10,303 nucleotides of DNA from Nitrospirota bacterium (lineage in GTDB: Bacteria > Nitrospirota > Nitrospiria > SBBL01 > Manganitrophaceae). The position numbers and the translations under genes are program-made. Shown here one piece after another: positions 5,235 to 10,303 of this stretch. Location of the stretch: NCBI GenBank assembly GCA_023248505.1, contig JAHFEM010000023.1, positions 1 to 10,303 of the forward strand. The letters run 5' to 3'. Positions within the stretch are counted from its first letter, which is position 1. Every line of letters starts with the position of its first letter. Under the pieces are notes generated by a model that saw only the letters and a program-made list of their open reading frames with translations, was not told the DNA's origin and ran no database searches.

Positions 5235-6504
5235 AGTAGTAGAAGGAGATGATCACATTGATGAGGCCGACCGTCACCAGGAAGAACATCTTCTGATGGA
5301 CGGCGGCGGCGAAGATGTAGACTTTCCCGATGAACCCGGCGAGCGGCGGGACGCCGGCGAGCGAGAGAAGGAAGAGCAGCATCGCGAAGGCGAGGAGCGG
5401 GGAGCGGCGGTTGAGGCCGGCCAGGTCTTCGATGTCGTCTTTGTTCGTCAGGTTCGAGAAGATGATCACCACGGCGAAGGCGCCGACGTTGGCGAAAAGA
5501 TAAGTGAGCATGTAGAAGAGAAGCGCGTCGCCCCCCATCTTCGTCCCGGCGGCCATGCCGATGAGAATGTTCCCGATCTGCGCGATCCCGGAGTAGGCCA
5601 AAAGACGCTTCATGTTTTTCTGGGCGATCGCGGTGATGTTGCCGTAGGTCATCGAGAAGATCGAGAGGGCGGCGATGAACCAGGTCCATTCGGAGCGGAT
5701 GTCGCCGAAGGTGGAGAAGACGACCCGCAGGAAGATCGCCAGCGCCGCGGCCTTCGGCGTGATCGACAGAAAGGTCGTCACCGGCGTCGGGGCCCCTTCG
5801 TATACGTCGGGGACCCAGGTGTGGAAGGGGACGGCGCCGACCTTGAAGCCCAGGCCGACGAAGACGAAGAGGAGGCCGAGGATCAGGCCGACCGAGTTCT
5901 TCGTCGGCAGCGCGGCGATCTCGCGGAAGTAGATCGTCCCGGTGGATCCGTAGATCAGGCTGATGCCGTAGGCGATCATGGCCGCCGTCAGGACGCCGAG
6001 AATGAAGAACTTGATCGCCGCCTCGTTCGATTTGATGTCGTCCCGCAGGTAGGCGACGAGGATGTAGAAGCCGAAGGTCGAAAATTCCAGGGTGATGAAG
6101 AGGGAGAGGAAGTCGTTGGCCGAGGCCATGAACATCATGCCGAGCGCGGCAAAGAGAATCAGGTAATAGTATTCTCCCCGGAAGAGGGGGACCTTCTTGA
6201 GATAATCGATCGACGCCAGGATCACCAGGGAGGTCGAGACGAGAATGAAAATCTTAAAGAAGATCGCGAGCGAATCGAGGACGAACATGCTGTTGAAGAG
6301 GCTTCCCCTCACCCCGCCGAGCGCAAAGCCGACCAGCTGCAGCGTGATCAGCCCCATCCCGGCGATCGAGAGGTAGGCGAGCGCCGTCTTCGAGAATTTC
6401 GGGAAGATGAAATCGATCGAGAGGATGATGCACGAGAGGAGCGTCATCCAAAGCTCGGGGGCGATCAGCGTCAGATGAAGATCGGCCCAATTCAACGGCG
6501 GCAT
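5044..6504 (-). CDS. nuoN: NADH-quinone oxidoreductase subunit N
   Basis: Full-length antiporter-like subunit (486 residues, about 14 membrane helices) of the membrane arm of complex I, where it drives one proton-pumping channel during quinone reduction. The channel residues are in place: Glu140 in FITLEF (E. coli Glu133), Lys221 in GLGFKVGAVPFHTW (Lys217), Lys251 in SITPKAAAL (Lys247) and Lys394 in GFIGKVYIF (Lys395). ATG 6504 directly follows the TAA of the upstream nuoM, and a perfect AGGAGG at 6512-6517, inside the last codons of that gene, serves it with 7-nt spacing. This points to coupled translation. It is the last nuo gene of the operon here. Its 3' end is duplicated downstream. Confidence 0.97.
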   Translation of the reverse strand: MPPLNWADLHLTLIAPELWMTLLSCIILSIDFIFPKFSKTALAYLSIAGMGLITLQLVGFALGGVRGSLFNSMFVLDSLAIFFKIFILVSTSLVILASIDYLKKVPLFRGEYYYLILFAALGMMFMASANDFLSLFITLEFSTFGFYILVAYLRDDIKSNEAAIKFFILGVLTAAMIAYGISLIYGSTGTIYFREIAALPTKNSVGLILGLLFVFVGLGFKVGAVPFHTWVPDVYEGAPTPVTTFLSITPKAAALAIFLRVVFSTFGDIRSEWTWFIAALSIFSMTYGNITAIAQKNMKRLLAYSGIAQIGNILIGMAAGTKMGGDALLFYMLTYLFANVGAFAVVIIFSNLTNKDDIEDLAGLNRRSPLLAFAMLLFLLSLAGVPPLAGFIGKVYIFAAAVHQKMFFLVTVGLINVIISFYYYLIVVKKIYTLEPKETTPIHLSMPMKVVIYAGIAGVILLGVWPQPFIEFSVAATSVFTGLAAR

Positions 6505-8184
6505 TTAGTCTCCTCCTGAAGCGGCGGCGTCGGCCGGCTCCGTTTTCGTCTCCGCCTCCGCGGCCGGGGGGATCGCGTCGATCGGGAGCGACGCCGGTTC
6601 CGCGGCGATCGCGGGGGCCGGGATCGATGCCGGCGCTTCCATTCGGGCGATGATCGGGGCGACCCCCGATTGAATCACGTTGAGAAAGGGGGCGGGAAAG
6701 ATCCCGAAGAAGATCGTCATCGAGGCGAGCAGCACCAGCGGAAGGCGGTCGACCCAGCCCCGCGCGTCGACCAAATGGGCCATCTTCGGATCGGGCTCGC
6801 CGAAGAACATCGCCCGGATCATCCGGAAATAGTAGGCCCAGGTAATGGTAATCGCGAGCGCCGCCAGGACCGTCTGCACCGGGTAGATCTTCCAGCTGCC
6901 GAGGAAGACCATCAACTCTCCGATGAAGTTCATCGCCCCCGGCATGCCGAACGACGCCGCGGAGCCGATGATGAAACAGGTGGCGACAAACGGCATCTTC
7001 GTGACGAGCCCCCGCATCGAGGGGATGTCGAGCGTCTTCGTCTGATAGTAAATGTAGCCGGCGAGCGCGAAGAGAAGCCCCATCGCCATCGCATCGGCGA
7101 AGAGGAAGAAGACCGCGCCGGTCAGGCTGATCAGGTTCAACGACGCCATGCCGAGGAAGATGTACCCCATGTGCGCGACCGAGGAATAACCGACGACGAA
7201 CTTCGTGTCCTTCTGGAGAAACGCCACCAGGCCGCCGTAGAAGATGTTGATGACGCAGAGGACGGCGATGATCGGCATCCACTGCTGCGTCGCCGCGGGG
7301 AAGAGGAAGAAGCAGATCCGGATGATGGTGAAGTGCCCGAGCTTCTTCAGCACCCCGGCGTGCATCATGCTGGCGGCGGCGGGCGCGGCGGCATAACCGA
7401 CCGGCGACCAGGAGTGGAACGGAAAGATCGCGGCGATCGGCGCGAAGCCGAGGAAGATCAGCCAGAAGTAGAGGCTCTCCTTCGCCTTCAGGAGACTTCC
7501 CTTCTCGGCGATCTCAAGGATGTTGAAGGTGCGCAGCCCCGAATCGACGTAGACCAGAAGCAATCCCATCAACGCCACCACCGCGCCGAGCGAGAGGTAG
7601 AGGGTCAGCTTCATCGCGGCGTACTCTTTGCTCGACCGGTTGAAGTTGAAGAAGTGGGCGACCGAATCGCTGAGCGGGTCCCCCGCTTTCTTCATGTCGA
7701 GGTACCCTTTGGTGTGCCGGCCCCAGATCGTGAGGAAGAGGTACATCGGGATCACCGAGAGCTCGTAGAAGAAGAAGAGGAAGAAGAGGTCGAGCGACAT
7801 GTAGACCCCGATCGTCGCCGAGCCCAAGATCAGCAGGTTGATGTAGAACTCCTTGAGACGGTCTTTGATGTGCCAGGAGACGAAGATGCCGGCGAACATC
7901 AGCATCGCCGACGCCAGCACCATCGGCGCGCCGATCCCGTCGACCCCCAGGAAGAAGGAAATGCCGAGCTCCTTCGACCAGGAATAACTTTCCTGGAACT
8001 GGAAGCCCCCCTTTGTAAAGTCGTAGGCCGCCATTGCGTAGATCGATCCGGCGAGCGAGAGGCCGGCGAAGGTCACGGCGATCCCCTGGACGATCGCGCG
8101 CCGCTGATTGGAGACGAAGAAGAGAAGGGTCGCCCCGAGAAACGGCATAAAGAGGATGAAGGAGAGAAGATGGCTAGCGGACAT
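6505..8184 (-). CDS. nuoM: second NuoM paralogue, atypical proton-channel subunit
   Basis: A 559-residue antiporter-like complex I subunit of the NuoM family with about 14 helices. It keeps the TM5 glutamate (Glu141 in FFYELSVIPMY), the TM8 lysine (Lys281 in GVLKKLG), His338 in VAHMGY and the TM12 glutamate (Glu423 in NFIGELM). The TM7 lysine is gone: GFAPIAAIFPFHSW places Ile250 where the neighbour has GFAFKVPMFPFHTW. The LPDAH-x-EAPT motif that follows is also changed (SPVGYAAAPAA). About 27 extra residues (about 156-185) sit between TM5 and TM6. Residues 511-559 form an Ala/Pro/Glu-rich tail beyond the last helix. ATG 8184 lies 11 bp inside the upstream nuoM, with GGAGG at 8191-8195. It is probably the extra M subunit of a 2M complex I. 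Confidence 0.93.
   Translation of the reverse strand: MSASHLLSFILFMPFLGATLLFFVSNQRRAIVQGIAVTFAGLSLAGSIYAMAAYDFTKGGFQFQESYSWSKELGISFFLGVDGIGAPMVLASAMLMFAGIFVSWHIKDRLKEFYINLLILGSATIGVYMSLDLFFLFFFYELSVIPMYLFLTIWGRHTKGYLDMKKAGDPLSDSVAHFFNFNRSSKEYAAMKLTLYLSLGAVVALMGLLLVYVDSGLRTFNILEIAEKGSLLKAKESLYFWLIFLGFAPIAAIFPFHSWSPVGYAAAPAAASMMHAGVLKKLGHFTIIRICFFLFPAATQQWMPIIAVLCVINIFYGGLVAFLQKDTKFVVGYSSVAHMGYIFLGMASLNLISLTGAVFFLFADAMAMGLLFALAGYIYYQTKTLDIPSMRGLVTKMPFVATCFIIGSAASFGMPGAMNFIGELMVFLGSWKIYPVQTVLAALAITITWAYYFRMIRAMFFGEPDPKMAHLVDARGWVDRLPLVLLASMTIFFGIFPAPFLNVIQSGVAPIIARMEAPASIPAPAIAAEPASLPIDAIPPAAEAETKTEPADAAASGGD
6512..6517 (-). promoter_or_regulatory. ribosome binding site of nuoN
   Basis: A perfect AGGAGG lies 7 nt before nuoN ATG 6504, encoded within the final Ser-Gly-Gly-Asp codons of the upstream nuoM. 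It fixes the nuoN start and implies translational coupling. Confidence 0.8.
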
Positions 8185-9868
8185 TCGGCGCCTCCGTTTC
8201 GGGGATCGGGGTTTTGGCCGGAGAAACGGAGAGAATGGTTTCCTCGGGCGCGGAGATGAAGGAGGGGAGGGGGGGCGCTTCCTCCAACGTATCGAATCGG
8301 TGCAGTCCGGCCGGGGCCGGCGCCCCCGCCGGTTCGGCTGCGATCGTCCCGCCGACCCGCCGGGCGACGAAGTCGACCGAGCCTTCCATCACCTTCAGGA
8401 ACGGCATCGGGAAAAGGCCGACCCAAAAGATCATGACCGCCAGCGCCACGCAAATTCCGATCTCCCGCCGGTCGAGGTCGGGGATCTTCTCGTTTTTCGG
8501 GTTGGTGATCTCTCCCATCATCACCCGCTGATAGAGCCAGAGGAGATAGGCCGCGCCGAGCAGGACGCCGAGGATGGCGGCGACCGCCAGGCGCCAGTCG
8601 AGCTTGGCGGCGCCGAGCAGGATCAACAGCTCCCCGACAAAGCCGTTCGTCCCCGGAAAGGCCATCGAAGAAAGGGAGATGATCAGGTAGAAGGCCGCAA
8701 AGATCGGGAGACGCCGTCCGAGCCCGCCGTATTCGGCGATCGAGCGGGTATGGCGCCGCTCGTAGAGAAATCCGACGACCAAAAAGAGCCCCGCCGTCGA
8801 GATCCCGTGGTTCAACATCTGAATCATCCCCCCCTGGATGCCGGTCCGGTTCAGCGCGAAGATGCCGAGGACGACGAACCCCAAGTGGCTGATGGAAGAG
8901 TAAGCGATCAGCTTCTTGATGTCGTCCTGCGCCAGCGCGAGGAGCGCGCCGTAGACGATGCCGACCACGGAGAGGATCGTCATCATCGGAACGAAATTGG
9001 ACGAGGCGACCGGCAGCAGCGGCAGCGAGAAGCGGACGAAGCCGTAGGTCCCCATCTTCAGCAAGACCCCCGCCAGCAACACGCTCCCGGCGGTCGGCGC
9101 TTCGACGTGCGCGTCGGGCAGCCAGGTGTGGAAGGGGAACATCGGCACCTTGAAGGCGAAGCCGAAGAAGAGGAGAAGGAAGACGATGTTCTGCTTGCGC
9201 TCCGACAGCGGCGCATTCAACAGATCCAAAAAGCTGAACGAGTAAGCCTGCGGCAGATTTTGCGCCGTCGCAAAATCGTGATAGTTCAGATAGAGGATGA
9301 CGAAGCCGACGAGCATCAACACGCTGCCGAGCAGGGTGTAGAGGACGAACTTCAGCGAGGCGTAGTCGCGGTTGGCGCCCCCCCAGACCTTGATCAGAAA
9401 GTACATCGGGATCAGCATGATCTCCCAGAAGAGGAAGAAGAGGAGGAGATCGAGCGCCGCGAAGACGCCGACGATGGTCGTCTCCAAAATCAGAAGGCAG
9501 ATCAGGTATTGCTTCAGATTGAATTCGACCCCTTTCCAGGAGAAGAGAACCAGCAGCACCGTCAGGAAGGTCGTCAGGGTGACGAGGAAGATGCTGATCC
9601 CGTCGACCCCCACGTGATAGGCGGCCCCGAGCGGCTTAATCCAGTTCATCTCCTCGACGAACTGCATGTTCGCCGTTCCCCGCGCAAAGAGCAGGGGCAG
9701 CAGCAGAGAGAGGACGAAGACGGCCGACGTGGTCATCAGCGCCGCCAGGCGCATCTGGCGCTCGTCCTTCAGGAGCGAAATCATCAGCGCCCCCAGCGCC
9801 GGGAGAAGCAGAATCAGCGTCAGAATCGGAAACCCGATCTGAGTGTTTGAGAAGATTTGATCGATCAT
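8174..9868 (-). CDS. nuoM: NADH-quinone oxidoreductase subunit M (canonical)
   Basis: Canonical NuoM, about 564 residues from ATG 9868, with about 14 helices; one of the proton-pumping subunits of the complex I membrane arm. Numbered from that start it has Glu149 (FFLFWEIMLIPMY), Lys240 (GFAFKVPMFPFHTWLPDAH), Lys271 (GVLLKMGTYG), His328 (ISHLGF) and Glu413 (GFVGELL), so every known channel residue is present. Two earlier in-frame starts, ATG 9892 and TTG 9913, lie within a heptamer repeat and would add only repeat-derived residues, so I prefer 9868, although no Shine-Dalgarno precedes it. A Pro/Ala-rich tail of about 60 residues follows the last helix, longer than usual. The gene overlaps the next nuoM by 11 bp. 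Confidence 0.95.
   Translation of the reverse strand: MIDQIFSNTQIGFPILTLILLLPALGALMISLLKDERQMRLAALMTTSAVFVLSLLLPLLFARGTANMQFVEEMNWIKPLGAAYHVGVDGISIFLVTLTTFLTVLLVLFSWKGVEFNLKQYLICLLILETTIVGVFAALDLLLFFLFWEIMLIPMYFLIKVWGGANRDYASLKFVLYTLLGSVLMLVGFVILYLNYHDFATAQNLPQAYSFSFLDLLNAPLSERKQNIVFLLLFFGFAFKVPMFPFHTWLPDAHVEAPTAGSVLLAGVLLKMGTYGFVRFSLPLLPVASSNFVPMMTILSVVGIVYGALLALAQDDIKKLIAYSSISHLGFVVLGIFALNRTGIQGGMIQMLNHGISTAGLFLVVGFLYERRHTRSIAEYGGLGRRLPIFAAFYLIISLSSMAFPGTNGFVGELLILLGAAKLDWRLAVAAILGVLLGAAYLLWLYQRVMMGEITNPKNEKIPDLDRREIGICVALAVMIFWVGLFPMPFLKVMEGSVDFVARRVGGTIAAEPAGAPAPAGLHRFDTLEEAPPLPSFISAPEETILSVSPAKTPIPETEAPNVR
8191..8195 (-). promoter_or_regulatory. ribosome binding site of the second nuoM
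   Basis: GGAGG lies 6 nt before ATG 8184, inside the last codons of the upstream nuoM, and fixes the start within the 11-bp overlap. Confidence 0.75.
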
Positions 9869-9880
9869 ATGTTTAAACAA

Positions 9881-9965
9881 GCTGTCAGCCATCAGCGGTC
9901 CGCTATCAGCCAAGAACTAAAACCTTTGTCTTTTGGCTGACGGCTGAAAGCTGATTGCTGATCGC
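9881..9965. repeat. heptamer-periodic inverted repeat between nuoL and nuoM
   Basis: TCAGC (or TCCGC) recurs every 7 bp at 9885, 9892, 9899 and 9906. Its complement GCTGA recurs every 7 bp at 9936, 9943, 9950 and 9957. The two arms face each other across about 23 bp, with a perfect inner stem TCAGCCAA/TTGGCTGA (9906-9913, 9933-9940). The whole can fold as a long imperfect hairpin. It fills nearly all of the nuoL-nuoM gap and runs into the 5' end of the longest nuoM frame. It looks like a dispersed genomic repeat inserted into the operon; a role in differential expression or mRNA processing is possible. Confidence 0.65.
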
Positions 9966-9970
9966 TTCCC

Positions 9971-10303
9971 TTATCTTAAGGCCATCACCAGCGCCGCGAC
10001 CTGGTCCCGGATCAACAGGTAGACGTTGACCAGGAAGAAAATCCCGACGATGATGATCATCGCATAGTTGTGGACCGAGCCGGTCTGCAGCCGCCGGAAG
10101 ATCCGCGCCGCCACATGACTGGCGTAGCCAATCATGTTGATGAATCCGTAGACGATGTAGTTCTCGATGAGATTCGAATACCAACTCCCGCCGAAGACCC
10201 CCCGCCCGATCCCGTTGACCGCGCCGTCGATCACGTTGGCGTCGAACCGGCGGCAGAGGAGGACGAAGCGCTTCATCGGCTGGATGATCACCGTGTTGTA
10301 CGC
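9971..10303 (-). CDS. nuoL: NADH-quinone oxidoreductase subunit L, C-terminal part
   Basis: The last 110 residues of an open frame that continues beyond the right edge. The order of motifs is that of the NuoL C-terminus: FDANVIDGAVNGIG, followed by LIENYIVYGFINMIG, then LQTGSVHNYA and a last hydrophobic helix (MIIIVGIFFLVNVYLLI). This is the region around the end of the long lateral helix and the final membrane segment that clamps NuoM and NuoN in complex I. The frame is open to 10303, so the gene starts outside the window. The stop TAA is at 9973-9971. Placement ahead of nuoM agrees with the usual L-M-N order. Whether the lateral helix is lengthened to span a second M subunit cannot be seen here. 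Confidence 0.93.
   Translation of the reverse strand, partial: AYNTVIIQPMKRFVLLCRRFDANVIDGAVNGIGRGVFGGSWYSNLIENYIVYGFINMIGYASHVAARIFRRLQTGSVHNYAMIIIVGIFFLVNVYLLIRDQVAALVMALR

Noticed and set aside
4798..9850. Long plus-strand open frames opposite nuoN and both nuoM genes
   Set aside because: They encode Arg/Glu/Asp/His-rich low-complexity sequence, the usual antisense shadow of GC-rich membrane-protein genes. The minus-strand frames match complex I subunits throughout.
1..10303. CRISPR array, tRNA or rRNA genes
   Set aside because: I saw no regularly spaced direct repeats with unique spacers and no tRNA or rRNA signature on either strand.

Overview
The window is GC-rich, and every gene I can support lies on the minus strand, so transcription runs from right (10303) to left (1). 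The right half is the 3' end of a respiratory complex I (nuo) operon in the order nuoL (C-terminal part only), nuoM, a second nuoM, nuoN. Two adjacent nuoM genes are the mark of the '2M' type of complex I known from Nitrospira and some other lineages. Together with the codon use, this makes a Nitrospirota bacterium my best guess (inference; there is no rRNA here to confirm it).

Layout from right to left. 5044-10303: nuo genes, tightly packed. The nuoM/nuoM junction overlaps by 11 bp and the nuoM/nuoN junction is a stop codon directly followed by ATG. The nuoL/nuoM gap holds a heptamer-periodic inverted repeat. 4166-5043: a DUF433/DUF5615 toxin-antitoxin pair sits directly behind nuoN. Behind it lies a second, diverged copy of the last ~190 bp of nuoN, including the stop codon, so the pair is bracketed by direct repeats. 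2438-4165: an accessory stretch with visibly lower GC in part. It holds a TIR-domain protein with a predicted beta-helix-like C-terminus, several inverted repeats, a truncated conserved gene that breaks at a mobile-element-like junction, and a small two-helix membrane protein. 1-2101: a compact four-gene cluster of the kind found beside VgrG/PAAR loci. It has a protein with a CEEC tail, a DUF4123 protein (type VI effector chaperone family), a protein built from two copies of an 81-residue unit, and the start of a Pro/Gln/Arg-rich protein that runs off the window.

How they work together: NuoL, both NuoM proteins and NuoN are the antiporter-like proton-pumping subunits of one membrane complex. 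The first-listed NuoM (6505-8184) lacks the lysine in the TM7 half-channel that the other three keep, which makes it the likely extra subunit. The accessory genes are unrelated to respiration. They look like defence, addiction and toxin-delivery cargo collected behind the conserved nuo operon, with the nuoN 3' end as a junction point.
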